From Actinomycetes bacterium (lineage in GTDB: Bacteria > Actinomycetota > Actinomycetes > Actinomycetales > Cellulomonadaceae), in assembly GCA_021778635.1 (NCBI GenBank), contig JAJYCD010000026.1, forward strand, positions 1 through 37,509: 37,509 bases of DNA, written 5' to 3'. Made by a program: the position numbers and the translations under genes. The stretch's first letter is position 1; the number at the start of each line of letters is the position of its first letter. The notes beneath the pieces were generated by a model. The model searched no databases and had not been told where the DNA came from. It was given only the letters and a program-made list of their open reading frames with translations. Below are positions 17,471-26,500 of this stretch, one piece after another.

Positions 17471-19099
17471 TCAGTTCAGCTCCTCGAGCGCGCGGGTCCT
17501 ACGGAACGTCGCGGCGGAGATCGACGCCACGATGAGGAAGATCAGGATCGAGATGGCGCAGGCCAGTCCGTACTGCCGGTTCACGCCCTGGAAGGCGAGC
17601 TTGTAGACGAACGAGATGAGGATGTCCGTCGACCCGACGTTCACCCCCGCCGTGAGATCACGCGGACCGCCCTGGGTGAGCAGGTAGATGATGTTGAAGT
17701 TGTTGAAGTTGAACGCGAACGACGAGATCAGCAGCGGCGCGGTCGAGACGAGCAGCAGCGGCAGGGTGATCGAGCGGAAGATCCGTGGGCCGGAGGCTCC
17801 GTCGATCTTGGCGGCCTCGATCGCGTCCGCCGGGATCGACTGCAGCGCCCCGGTGCAGACCAGGAACATGTACGGGAACCCGAGCCACAGGTTGACGAGC
17901 AGGACGGCGCCCTTCGCGAGCCACGGGTCGTTCAGCCACGGGACCGACGCGCCGCGGAGCAGCACGGTGTTGATGAAGCCGAAGGTCTGGTTGAACATGC
18001 CGGCCCAGACCACGGCCGACAGGAACGCCGGCATCGCGTACGGCAGGATCAGGAGCGACCGGTAGAGGCGCTGCCCGCGGACGCGTGGATGGTTCAGCGT
18101 GATCGCCAGGAACAGTCCCAGTCCGAACGAGAGCAGCACGGACAGGATCGCGAAGGCGAACGTCCAGATGAGCACCGAGACGAACGGTCCGCGCAACGAG
18201 CTGTCGGTGAGGACGTCGGTGAAGTTCTTGAACCCGACGGCGACCTTCCACCCCGGCTCGATCTTCTGGCCCTTCGCGTCGACGAAGTTGCCCACCTTCT
18301 CGTCGGCTCGGTACGTCCCCTCCGGTCCGGTCAGGATACCGGTGGCCGCGTCGTAGGAGTAGGTGCTCCGGTAGAGGTAGCCGACCGAGCCGTCCGTGGT
18401 GCGGATGCTGCCGTCGTTCGGGTTCGCGGAGACCGGCACCCGCAGGTTGGTGATCTCCTGCTGGCGCTGGACGATGCTGCTGAAGTCGAGGACCGAGTAG
18501 CCGGGGAGCGCGGTCACGACACCGTTCGCGACCGTCGCACCGGGCACGTCGGTCAGGGGCGAGGCCGCGGTACCGACCTGCGGCGTCTTCCCGGGCGCGA
18601 CGACGGCGAAGCCGAGGGTCGTCCCCTTCTCGACGACGCTCAGGCCGTAGCTCGGCGACCCGTCCACCCGTCGCTCGTTCTGCGACAGGATCGCGGTCAC
18701 CGCGTCGGACTGGGTCGAGTTGTGCCCGTCGCCCCAGTTGGTGAACGCGGTGTAGCCCGTGTACATGACCACGAACACCTGGTACACGAGCAGGAAGAGC
18801 AGACCCGGGACGAGGTACTTCGCCGGGATCAGCCGGCGGCTCGGCACGAAGTACACGAGGTTGACGAGCAGGAGCGCGAACGCGAGGAACCCGACGATCC
18901 CCCACGACTCGTGCGCCGACCCGGCGAAGATCCCGTAGACCCCCAGGGCGTCGACCAGGGCCACGAGCAGCAGCTTGGCGACGTACCCCATCGTCAGCGC
19001 GCCGCGTGCATGGGACTCCGGGCGCGGACGTCGGGACGTCTCGGTCGGGGTCGTCGGGGGCGCAGGAGGCGCCGGGGGCACAGCGGTGGACGTCGTCAT
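17471..19099 (-). CDS. malF: Maltodextrin ABC transporter permease with extracytoplasmic loop
   Basis: First membrane subunit of the importer. Of 542 aa: a proline/threonine-rich cytoplasmic N-terminus (1-33), three helices (about 37-110), a large polar region (about 110-285) matching the extracytoplasmic P2-type loop of MalF, then the core helices and EAA loop AIEAAKIDGAS. The loop is diagnostic of true MalF proteins and contacts the binding protein in the E. coli system. The ATG at 19099 has GGAG five bases upstream. It follows malE by 125 bases that contain a strong hairpin. Confidence 0.93.
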   Translation of the reverse strand: MTTSTAVPPAPPAPPTTPTETSRRPRPESHARGALTMGYVAKLLLVALVDALGVYGIFAGSAHESWGIVGFLAFALLLVNLVYFVPSRRLIPAKYLVPGLLFLLVYQVFVVMYTGYTAFTNWGDGHNSTQSDAVTAILSQNERRVDGSPSYGLSVVEKGTTLGFAVVAPGKTPQVGTAASPLTDVPGATVANGVVTALPGYSVLDFSSIVQRQQEITNLRVPVSANPNDGSIRTTDGSVGYLYRSTYSYDAATGILTGPEGTYRADEKVGNFVDAKGQKIEPGWKVAVGFKNFTDVLTDSSLRGPFVSVLIWTFAFAILSVLLSFGLGLFLAITLNHPRVRGQRLYRSLLILPYAMPAFLSAVVWAGMFNQTFGFINTVLLRGASVPWLNDPWLAKGAVLLVNLWLGFPYMFLVCTGALQSIPADAIEAAKIDGASGPRIFRSITLPLLLVSTAPLLISSFAFNFNNFNIIYLLTQGGPRDLTAGVNVGSTDILISFVYKLAFQGVNRQYGLACAISILIFLIVASISAATFRRTRALEELN

Positions 19100-19177
19100 C
19101 GGAACTCCAGCGGCGAGGCAACAGGCGATCGGGAGGTGGGCGCAGTCGACGCGCAGGTCGACGGACGACCCTCGGAC

Positions 19178-19209
19178 GGGTGGCCCGGCTCCGGAGAGCC
19201 GGGCCACCC
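19178..19209. other. Perfect 14-bp hairpin in the malE-malF gap
   Basis: GGGTGGCCCGGCTC and its exact complement flank a CGGA tetraloop, 15 bases downstream of the malE stop. No T-run follows, and malF, malG and GH13 lie downstream. It is more likely an mRNA-stabilising or partially terminating element that raises malE over malFG than a full terminator. Confidence 0.8.
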
Positions 19210-19224
19210 GCGGTGCAGAGCCGG

Positions 19225-20466
19225 TCAGCCCTTGGCGATCTTCGCCTTGATCGACGCCGCTGCTGCGGTCCAGGTGGACGCCGGGTCCGCACCCTGGGCG
19301 ATGCCGACCTCGGCAAGGCCCCAGTCCTGCCACACCGCACCCATGGCGGGGATGGAGGGCTGGACCTGGCCGTTCTCGCCGGCCTTCGCGAAGCCACCGA
19401 CGACCGGGTCGGTCGCGGCCTTGTCAGCCGCCGCCTTGAGGGCCGGGACGCGCCCGCCGACCTCGAACAGCTTGGTCTGGGCGGCCTCGGTCGCGAGGTA
19501 GCTGAAGAACTTCTGCGCGACGAGCTTGTTCGTGCTCTTCGAGCTGAGGAAGAAGCCCTGGACGCCGACGAACGGCGCGGCGGGCTGGCCACCGGCGCTC
19601 GGGATCGGGCTGACGGCGACCTTGATGCCGGCCTTGGTGAAGTCGGGGATGTACCACGAGCCGGTCACCATGAACGGCGCCTTGCCCTGCGCGAACAGGT
19701 CACGCGCGGCGTCGCCGTTGATGTCCTTGCTGAGGATGCCGAGCTTGCCGAGCTTCGCGACGTAGCTCGCGAACGCCACACCCTCCGGGTCTCCCAGCGT
19801 GAACTGGGTGGGGTCGTAGTCGCCCTTGGCGTCCTTGCCGAACACGACGGAGCCGAACGAGGTCTCGATCGGGTACAGGTGGTACGCGTCGCCGGTGTCA
19901 CCCTGCTGGATCAGCACGGGGTACTTCACCTTCCCGGCGGTGACGAGGGCCTGGCCCTGGGCGATCAGGTCGTCGAAGGTGCCGGTCGGGGCGTCCGCGA
20001 CCAGGGCGGTGTTCCGCACGAGCCCGATGTTCTCGTACGCGTAGGGCAGGCCGTAGAGCTGGCCACCCGCGGACATGCCCTTGAGCGCGACGTCGAGGAA
20101 CCCGCTCGCCTTGTCGCCGAGGTCGACCTTCTCGACCACACCGTTCTGCACGAGGGCGCCGGTCCAGTCGTTGGCGCCGACGATGATGTCCGGCCCCTTG
20201 CCCGTCGGCGCCTGGGCGATGAACTCGTCGCGCATCGTCCCGAAGTCCTTCTGGACGAACTGGAACTGGGTGCCCGTCTCCTTCGTGAACTCCTCGGCGA
20301 CGGCCTTGACCGCCGGCGCCCGGGTGTCGTCCACCCAGACCGTGAGGGTGGTGGTGGCTGCGGGGGCTGCGCTCGTGGTCGCCGTGCCCGACGGCGTCGA
20401 GCTCGCGCATGCGGCGAGGCCGAGGGACATGCCCAGGACAGCCGCAACAGAGATGCTCCGTCGCAT
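19225..20466 (-). CDS. malE: Maltodextrin ABC transporter substrate-binding lipoprotein
   Basis: Captures maltose/maltodextrins outside the membrane and passes them to MalFG. The 413-aa protein starts with a lipoprotein signal, lipobox LAAC with Cys20, then a Ser/Thr/Ala-rich linker. LTVWVDDTRAPAVKAVAEEF (41-60) and GKGPDIIVGANDW (about 88-100) match the MalE/MalX group of family 1 binding proteins. The ATG at 20466 has a GGAG seven bases upstream. First gene of the mal operon, divergent from a LacI-type regulator. Confidence 0.93.
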   Translation of the reverse strand: MRRSISVAAVLGMSLGLAACASSTPSGTATTSAAPAATTTLTVWVDDTRAPAVKAVAEEFTKETGTQFQFVQKDFGTMRDEFIAQAPTGKGPDIIVGANDWTGALVQNGVVEKVDLGDKASGFLDVALKGMSAGGQLYGLPYAYENIGLVRNTALVADAPTGTFDDLIAQGQALVTAGKVKYPVLIQQGDTGDAYHLYPIETSFGSVVFGKDAKGDYDPTQFTLGDPEGVAFASYVAKLGKLGILSKDINGDAARDLFAQGKAPFMVTGSWYIPDFTKAGIKVAVSPIPSAGGQPAAPFVGVQGFFLSSKSTNKLVAQKFFSYLATEAAQTKLFEVGGRVPALKAAADKAATDPVVGGFAKAGENGQVQPSIPAMGAVWQDWGLAEVGIAQGADPASTWTAAAASIKAKIAKG

Positions 20467-20541
20467 CGTGTGTCTCCAAGGAATCGGTGGATGGGGCCGT
20501 CACCTCACGGTCACCCGCCGGCTCTGGCCTTGATGCCACGG

Positions 20542-20585
20542 ACGCTAGCTCGCTTGCAGCTCGCGTTGCAACTCGTTACGGTAAC
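20542..20585 (-). promoter_or_regulatory. malE promoter and candidate operator region
   Basis: On the minus strand TTGCAA (20571-20566) and TAGCGT (20547-20542) are 18 bases apart and form the best promoter match before malE. The area is dense in symmetric elements: CTTGCAG at 20553-20559, the palindrome GTTGCAAC at 20565-20572 and GTTAC-G-GTAAC at 20575-20585. These are plausible binding sites for the divergent LacI-family protein. The CTTGCA half-site also occurs upstream of the amylase. Confidence 0.5.
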
Positions 20586-20650
20586 TTTCACGCAACGGTT
20601 TCAGAGGGCGATCCCGTCCATCCTGCGGCTGTCCCCGATGAGGAGGTCCC

Positions 20651-21685
20651 GTGTCCCCTACGCTGACCCGTGTGCGCACTCGACTGACGGACCTCGCCGA
20701 GCAGGCGGGCGTCAGCACGGCCACGGTCTCGCGCGTGCTCAACGGCAAGGCGGGCGTGTCGACGCAGACCCGTCAGGCCGTCCTCGCCGCCCTGGACGTG
20801 CTCGGGTACGAACGCCCCGAGAAGCTCCGGACGCGGTCGGCCGGACTGGTCGGACTGATCGTCCCCGAACTGACGAACCCCGTCTTCCCGGCGTTCGCCC
20901 AGGTGATCGAGTCCATGCTGTCCGAGCGCGGCTACACGCCGCTGCTGTGCACGCAGTCGCCGGGTGGCACGACCGAGGACCAGTACGTCGAGATGCTGAT
21001 CGACCACGGCGTGGACGGAATCGTGTTCGTCTCCGGCCTGCACGCCGACGCCTCCGCGAGCACCGAGCGGTATCAGCGCCTGCGCAGCCGCGGGCTGCCG
21101 ATCATCCTGGTCAACGGCTTCGCGGACGGTATCGACGCCCCGACCGTCTCGACCGACGACGCCGCCGCGATGGACCTCGCCGTCCGCCACCTCGTCTCAC
21201 TCGGCCACCGGTCCATCGGCCTGGCCGTGGGGCCCGATCGGTTCATCCCGACGCGTCGCAAGCTGAAGTCCTTCGCCGACAACCTGCGGCGGCATCTCGA
21301 CGTGGACGTAGCCGGCCACGTCGTCACCACGCTGTTCACGGTCGAGGGCGGCCAGGCCGCCGCCGCCGAGCTGATCGCGTCCGGGCACACCGCGATCGTC
21401 TGCGGGTCCGACCTGATGGCCCTCGGAGCGATCCGCGCGGCCCGCGCCCGTGGCCTGCGCGTCCCGGAGGACGTCTCGGTGGTCGGTTACGACGACTCAC
21501 CGCTGATCGCCTTCACCGACCCGCCGCTGACGACCGTCCGGCAGCCGGTCCAGGCGATGGGCCACGCGGCGGTCGCCGCCCTCATGGCGGAGATCTCCGG
21601 CGCCCCGTCACCGCGCACCGAGCTGCTGTTCTACCCCGAGCTGATCGTCCGCGGGTCCACGGGCGCAGCCCGGGCCACCTCCTGA
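20651..21685 (+). CDS. LacI-family regulator of alpha-glucan genes (MalR-like)
   Basis: Sugar-responsive repressor, probably of malEFG-GH13 and perhaps of itself and the alpha-glucosidase. Of 344 aa: helix-turn-helix LTDLAEQAGVSTATVSRVLN (about 12-31), hinge, and effector domain with SVVGYDDSPLIAFTDPPLTT typical of LacI/GalR C-terminal halves. Start is GTG at 20651 close behind AGGAGGT; an in-frame GTG a few codons downstream is an alternative. It is divergent from malE and followed 132 bases later by a GH13 alpha-glucosidase on the same strand. The effector is unknown. Confidence 0.92.
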   Translation: MSPTLTRVRTRLTDLAEQAGVSTATVSRVLNGKAGVSTQTRQAVLAALDVLGYERPEKLRTRSAGLVGLIVPELTNPVFPAFAQVIESMLSERGYTPLLCTQSPGGTTEDQYVEMLIDHGVDGIVFVSGLHADASASTERYQRLRSRGLPIILVNGFADGIDAPTVSTDDAAAMDLAVRHLVSLGHRSIGLAVGPDRFIPTRRKLKSFADNLRRHLDVDVAGHVVTTLFTVEGGQAAAAELIASGHTAIVCGSDLMALGAIRAARARGLRVPEDVSVVGYDDSPLIAFTDPPLTTVRQPVQAMGHAAVAALMAEISGAPSPRTELLFYPELIVRGSTGAARATS

Positions 21686-21817
21686 CAGACGCCTCAGAGA
21701 CATCTGACGAGCACGGGAACACACCGAACCGACCGGACCAGAACCGGCTCCTGACCGACCCTGGGCGAGGATCCTTCCTGCCCGCTCCCCCACGACACCC
21801 GATCAAGGCAGGACTAC

Positions 21818-23536
21818 GTGACCATCGCGCACCCGCACGCCACCCTCACCACCACCCCGGTGCACGACGGCCCGGCGGGCCCCCAGTGGTGGCGCAGCGC
21901 CGTCATCTACCAGGTGTACCCACGGTCGTTCGCCGATGCGTCTGGCGACGGCATCGGCGACCTTCCGGGCATCACGTCGCGCCTCGGGCACCTCGCCGCG
22001 CTCGGGGTCGACGCGATCTGGCTCTCGCCGTTCTACCGGTCGCCGCAGGCGGACGCCGGGTACGACGTCGCCGACTACCGCGACGTCGACCCCATCTTCG
22101 GCTCGCTCGCGGACGTCGACCGCTTGCTCGACCGGGCGCACGCCCTCGACCTGCGCGTGATCGTCGACCTCGTCCCCAACCACACGTCCGACGACCACGC
22201 CTGGTTCCAGGAGGCGCTCGTAGCCGGGCCCGGCAGCCTGGCGCGCGCCCGCTACCACTTCCGAGACGGGCGAGGCGCACACGGCGAGCTGCCGCCCAAC
22301 GACTGGGAGTCGATCTTCGGTGGGCCGGCATGGACCCGCGTGGATGCGCGCCCGGGCGCGGAGGCGAGCGACCACCAGTGGTACCTGCACATGTTCGACA
22401 CCCGCCAGCCGGACCTCAACTGGGACCTGCCCGAGGTGCGCGCGGAGTTCGAGGAGATCCTGCGGTTCTGGCTCGACCGCGGCGTCGACGGGTTCCGCAT
22501 CGACGTCGCGCACGGCATGGTCAAGGCGCCCGGCCTTCCCGACTGGGGCGGCACGGTCGCGATGATCGACGGCGCGGCCGCCAACCACGGCCCGATGTTC
22601 GACCAGGACGGGGTCCACGACATCTACCGGTCCTGGCACCGCGTGCTCGCCGAGTACGACGGCGACCGCGCCCTGGTCGCGGAGGCGTGGGTCGAGCCCC
22701 TCGCCCGGCTCGCCCGCTACGTGCGCCCGGACGAGATGCACCAGGCGTTCAACTTCGCGTTCCTCACCTCCCGCTGGCAGACCTCCACGCTGAGGACCGT
22801 GATCACGGCGTCGCTCGCGGCGAGCGACGAGGTCGGTGCACCGACCACCTGGGTGCTGTCCAACCACGACGTGGTCCGCCACACCTCGCGCCTCGGTCTC
22901 TCCTCGCCCGGAGCACGCCCGAACGGGATCGGCCACGGTGACGAGCAGCCCGACGAGGCACTGGGGCTGCGTCGTGCCCGCGCGGCGACGTTGCTCATGC
23001 TGGCGCTGCCCGGGTCGGCCTACCTGTACCAGGGCGAGGAGCTCGGCCTGCCGGAGCACACCGCCCTCGACGACGACCTCCGCCAGGATCCGGCCTGGTG
23101 GCGCTCGGGCCACACCGAGCGGGGTCGTGACGGTTGCCGCGTGCCGCTCCCCTGGTCGCGCGACGCGCCGTCGTTCGGCTTCTCGAGCGGCGGGCGGACG
23201 TGGCTTCCGCAGCCGTCGAGCTGGTCCGCGTACGCCGCGGACGCCCAGGTCGGGGTGCCGGGCTCGACGCTGGAGATGTACCGGACCGCGCTCGCGCTGC
23301 GCCGCGAGCACGTCCTGGGCGCGGGCTCGCTGGCCTGGGTCGACGACCTCGCCGAGACGTCCGACGCGATCGTGCTGGTCAACGGGGACGTCCTGGTCGT
23401 GACGAACCTCGGCACGACGCCCGTCCCCCTGCCCGTCGGCGCGCACGTGCTCGTGAGCAGCGGGGACCTGGCGGACGGCGACGCGAGGTCGTTGAGCGTG
23501 CCCACCGACACGACCGTCTGGGTCACGCTCATCTGA
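21818..23536 (+). CDS. GH13 alpha-glucosidase (oligo-1,6-glucosidase group)
   Basis: Intracellular exo-acting alpha-glucosidase releasing glucose from short maltodextrins or isomalto-oligosaccharides. The 572-aa protein has AVIYQVYPRSFADASGDGIG (28-47), DLVPNHT (117-123), GFRIDVAHG with nucleophile Asp229, LVAEAW with acid/base Glu289, and LSNHDVVRH with Asp351. No signal peptide. GTG start at 21818, weak AGG upstream. It may be co-transcribed with the LacI-type regulator. Alternatives within the subfamily are trehalulose/isomaltulose-type hydrolases. Confidence 0.94.
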   Translation: MTIAHPHATLTTTPVHDGPAGPQWWRSAVIYQVYPRSFADASGDGIGDLPGITSRLGHLAALGVDAIWLSPFYRSPQADAGYDVADYRDVDPIFGSLADVDRLLDRAHALDLRVIVDLVPNHTSDDHAWFQEALVAGPGSLARARYHFRDGRGAHGELPPNDWESIFGGPAWTRVDARPGAEASDHQWYLHMFDTRQPDLNWDLPEVRAEFEEILRFWLDRGVDGFRIDVAHGMVKAPGLPDWGGTVAMIDGAAANHGPMFDQDGVHDIYRSWHRVLAEYDGDRALVAEAWVEPLARLARYVRPDEMHQAFNFAFLTSRWQTSTLRTVITASLAASDEVGAPTTWVLSNHDVVRHTSRLGLSSPGARPNGIGHGDEQPDEALGLRRARAATLLMLALPGSAYLYQGEELGLPEHTALDDDLRQDPAWWRSGHTERGRDGCRVPLPWSRDAPSFGFSSGGRTWLPQPSSWSAYAADAQVGVPGSTLEMYRTALALRREHVLGAGSLAWVDDLAETSDAIVLVNGDVLVVTNLGTTPVPLPVGAHVLVSSGDLADGDARSLSVPTDTTVWVTLI

Positions 23537-23559
23537 CGCTCGGCGGGCCGCCGATCGCG

Positions 23560-25050
23560 TCAACCGTCGATCCTGGCGCCGACGTGGAAGGCGACGGCGC
23601 CGCCCGCCGGCACCACGAGGTGCGCGGTGCCGTCCGCGCGGATCGTGACCGACGACCCGGTGCACGCGCCGTCGACGAGACCACCGGTGATCACGTCGCA
23701 GTACGTTCCCGCGGCGAGGCCCGTGGGCAGCGTCGTGTCGATCGGCGCCGACCCCGCGTCGACCGCCACGAACCCACGCGCACCGCGGGCGAAGGCGAGC
23801 GCGTCGGAGCCGTCGTCCCACCAGTGGGTGACCGGCGCGTCGCCGACTGCCGACCGCCAGCCGACCATGCCGACCACGTCCTGCCAGCGGTGCTGGCACA
23901 CCCACCCACCCGGGGTGTACTGCGTCGTCGGCCCGACGCCTGCCGCACAGGTCGCGTCCTGCACGTGGCCGTTCGCATCCTGTGCCGGTCCGGCGTCCTT
24001 GCTCGCGAAGGCGTACCCGGAGTGCACCTCGGGCGTGCCGTAGGGCGACGCGAGCAGGAGCACGTTCGCGAGGGCGTACGTCGCCCCCTGCCGGTAGCTC
24101 AGGGTGGTGCCGTTGCGCTCGGTGTCATGGTTGTCGACGAAGACCACGGCGTCGTCCGGGTCGACGAACCCCCACGCCGGGCCGAGGTCCCGGTACAGGC
24201 TCGCCGTGCCGCCGGTCAGCAGACCCTTGACGGCCACGCCCCAGCCGAACTCGTCGACCCTGCCGTTCCCCACGTACTGCTCCGGAGTGATCGGCTCACC
24301 TGCGCCACGGATGACCTCCTGGACGATCATCGTGTCGCGCGGGAGCTGCGAGACGATCGCCGCGATGTCGTCGACCGGCATGTGCTTGGCCGCGTCGATC
24401 CGGAACCCGTCGATCCCGAGGGACCGCAGGTCGGTGAGGTACGCGACGATCGTGCTGCGCACGTGCGCCGTGCCGGTCGCGAGGTCCGCGAGGTTCACCA
24501 GCTCGCAGAACCGGACCTGCGTCGCGTCCGTGTAGTCCACGATGTCGTCGTTCGGCGTGAGACCACAGTGGTGGAAGTCGCCGCCGGCGTCGGAGTACAG
24601 GCCCGGGTAGTCGTAGTGCGAGTACGCGGAGCCGGCCCAGCCGACCCCCGGTGCGTCCTTCCCGGTCATGTGGTTGATCACCGCGTCGGCGAGCACCTTG
24701 ACGCCCGCACGGTGGCACGTGGAGATCATCGTGCGGTACTCGTCACGCGTCCCGAGTCGCGACTCGACGCGGTAGCTCACGGGCTGGTAGGACGTCCACC
24801 ACTCGGGACCGGTCACGTGCTCCTGCGGCGGAGAGGTCAGCACCCACGCGAACCCGGCGGGACCGATCGAGTCGGTGCACTCACGCGCGATCGCGTTCCA
24901 CGTCCACTGGAAGAGCTGGACACCGACGTCGCGGGTGCCTGCCGGGTCACCGGGACCCGGTGCCGCACGTCCGGGCGCGCACCCGCCGACGAGCAGCAGG
25001 ATCGCCAGGGCCGCACCGCACCACCGGAGCCGTGCACGAGCACCCCGCAC
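23560..25050 (-). CDS. Secreted lipoprotein alpha-amylase (GH13)
   Basis: Endo-acting alpha-amylase that would hydrolyse starch at the cell surface. The chosen GTG at 25050 follows a strong GGGAGGG and gives 496 aa; a TTG at 25098 is a weaker alternative. The N-terminus is a lipoprotein signal: RARLRW, hydrophobic CGAALAILLL, lipobox VGGC with Cys24. The barrel starts with VGVQLFQWTWNAIARECT (42-59), as in animal-type/Streptomyces amylases. Catalytic regions: DAVINHM (122-128), GFRIDAAKH with nucleophile Asp219, IVQEVI with acid/base Glu245, and FVDNHDTERN with Asp309. A C-terminal beta-domain follows; no starch-binding module is present. It converges on the alpha-glucosidase with a 23-base gap. 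Confidence 0.93.
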   Translation of the reverse strand: MRGARARLRWCGAALAILLLVGGCAPGRAAPGPGDPAGTRDVGVQLFQWTWNAIARECTDSIGPAGFAWVLTSPPQEHVTGPEWWTSYQPVSYRVESRLGTRDEYRTMISTCHRAGVKVLADAVINHMTGKDAPGVGWAGSAYSHYDYPGLYSDAGGDFHHCGLTPNDDIVDYTDATQVRFCELVNLADLATGTAHVRSTIVAYLTDLRSLGIDGFRIDAAKHMPVDDIAAIVSQLPRDTMIVQEVIRGAGEPITPEQYVGNGRVDEFGWGVAVKGLLTGGTASLYRDLGPAWGFVDPDDAVVFVDNHDTERNGTTLSYRQGATYALANVLLLASPYGTPEVHSGYAFASKDAGPAQDANGHVQDATCAAGVGPTTQYTPGGWVCQHRWQDVVGMVGWRSAVGDAPVTHWWDDGSDALAFARGARGFVAVDAGSAPIDTTLPTGLAAGTYCDVITGGLVDGACTGSSVTIRADGTAHLVVPAGGAVAFHVGARIDG

Positions 25051-25093
25051 CGGGCCCTCCCACCTCGTCGCCGTCGACCACCCTCGAGAACGG

Positions 25094-25115
25094 TGCAAGC
25101 GTACAGAAACTTGCA
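25094..25115. promoter_or_regulatory. TGCAAG-N10-CTTGCA inverted repeat upstream of the amylase
   Basis: Perfect 6-bp arms separated by ten bases, about 45 bases upstream of the preferred amylase start. The same CTTGCAG word occurs in the malE promoter region, so both may be targets of one LacI-type regulator. CTTGCAG-like operators are known from memory for Streptomyces maltose and amylase regulation; that comparison is not verified here. Confidence 0.45.
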
Positions 25116-25196
25116 GCCGTCGTGGTCGTCGCGGATGGCCGACCCGCTCGGCGACTCAGCCGCCGACCGCCTCGTGACACGAGCACCCCGGGGCGT

Positions 25197-26384
25197 TCAG
25201 CCCCCGGAGACGCTCAGCTCCGCCTCGTGGAGGGCCGTCCGGAAGTCCTCGGACAGCTCCCGGGAGTCCAGCCATCCCTCGGGGAGCGACGGCCGCTTGG
25301 GCGAGCCGGCCCTTCCCCGCTGGCCCTCCGCGGCCGCTCCCGGATACGCCTGGTCGAGGTCGAGCGTCGCGAGCAGGTCCTCGAGCTCTGCGAGGCTCGA
25401 GACGAGGCCCAGGGCGGCGCGGAGCGAGCTCCCCACCACGTAGCCCTTGAAGTACCAGGCCATGTGCTTGCGCATCTCCCGCATCGCCCGCGGCTCCTCG
25501 CCGAGGTGCTGGATCATCAGCTCGGCGTGCCGGTGCACGACGCCTGCGACGTACCGGAGGCCCGGCCGCACCCGCTCGCCGGAGCCCGCGAGAGCCGCCG
25601 CGAGGTCGGCGAACAACCACGGACGGCCCTGACAACCGCGCCCGACGACGACACCGTCGCAGCCCGTCTCCGCGACCATCGCGAGGGCGTCCTCGGCCGA
25701 CCAGATGTCACCGTTGCCGAGGACCGGGATGTCCGTCACGGCCTGCTTGAGGCGAGCGATCGCCTCCCAGTCGGCGTGACCGGAGTAGTAGTCGGCCGCG
25801 GTGCGCGCATGGAGCGCGACCGCCGCGACCCCGACGTCCTGGGCGACGAGGCCGGCCTCGAGGTACGTCAGGTGGTCGTCGTCGATCCCCTTGCGCATCT
25901 TGACCGTCACGGGCACCCCGTAGGGCGACGCGGCGTCGACGGCGGCCCGGACGATCGCCGCGAACAGGTCCCGCTTCCACGGCAGCACCGCCCCGCCGCC
26001 CTTGCGCGTCACCTTGGGCACCGGGCACCCGAAGTTCAGGTCGACGTGGTCGGCCCGGTCCTCGCTCGCGATCAGGCGCACCGCCGCCCCGACCGTGGCG
26101 GGATCCACCCCGTACACCTGCACCGACCGCGGTTTCTCGTCGGGCTCGTGGGAGATGATCCGCATCGACTCCTCGCCGCGTTCGACGAGCGCGCGCGAGG
26201 TCACCATCTCGGCGACGTAGAGGCCGGCCCCCGACTCACGGCACAGTCTGCGGAACGCCGCATTCGTGACACCGGCCATGGGGGCGAGGACCACCGGGGT
26301 GTCGATCGTCAGCGGACCGATCCGCAACGGCGGGAGCACGCGGCCGGGAACCGTCGCGGTGTCGGGCTGAGCGGTGGTGGTCAC
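25197..26384 (-). CDS. dusB: tRNA-dihydrouridine synthase
   Basis: FMN-dependent reduction of specific uridines in tRNA to dihydrouridine. The 395-aa protein (GTG 26384, GGGGGAG nine bases upstream) starts its barrel with VVLAPMAGVTNAAFRRLCRE (31-50), has the catalytic cysteine in NFGCPVPKV (Cys120), TVKMRKGIDDDH in the FMN-binding half, HARTAADYYSG, and GNGDIWSAEDA and VVVGRGCQGRPW phosphate-binding loops. The C-terminal helical domain contains HMAWYFKGY. The frame stays open further upstream but only as a shadow of the response-regulator gene. It lies 116 bases downstream of that gene on the same strand. Confidence 0.96.
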   Translation of the reverse strand: MTTTAQPDTATVPGRVLPPLRIGPLTIDTPVVLAPMAGVTNAAFRRLCRESGAGLYVAEMVTSRALVERGEESMRIISHEPDEKPRSVQVYGVDPATVGAAVRLIASEDRADHVDLNFGCPVPKVTRKGGGAVLPWKRDLFAAIVRAAVDAASPYGVPVTVKMRKGIDDDHLTYLEAGLVAQDVGVAAVALHARTAADYYSGHADWEAIARLKQAVTDIPVLGNGDIWSAEDALAMVAETGCDGVVVGRGCQGRPWLFADLAAALAGSGERVRPGLRYVAGVVHRHAELMIQHLGEEPRAMREMRKHMAWYFKGYVVGSSLRAALGLVSSLAELEDLLATLDLDQAYPGAAAEGQRGRAGSPKRPSLPEGWLDSRELSEDFRTALHEAELSVSGG

Positions 26385-26500
26385 GGCGCCATTCTCCCCC
26401 ACGCCCGTCACCGGGTGTCCTGGGCGAGCACGCCACGGTCGGCGGTCCGGCCACGGGTGCGGCAGGTCGCTCGGGCCGCGCAGCCGTCGCAGCCGGCGGG

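Noticed and set aside
19006..22941. A 1311-codon + frame across malE, the LacI gene and alpha-glucosidase
   Set aside because: It crosses three well-supported genes on both strands, and its translation has no domain features.
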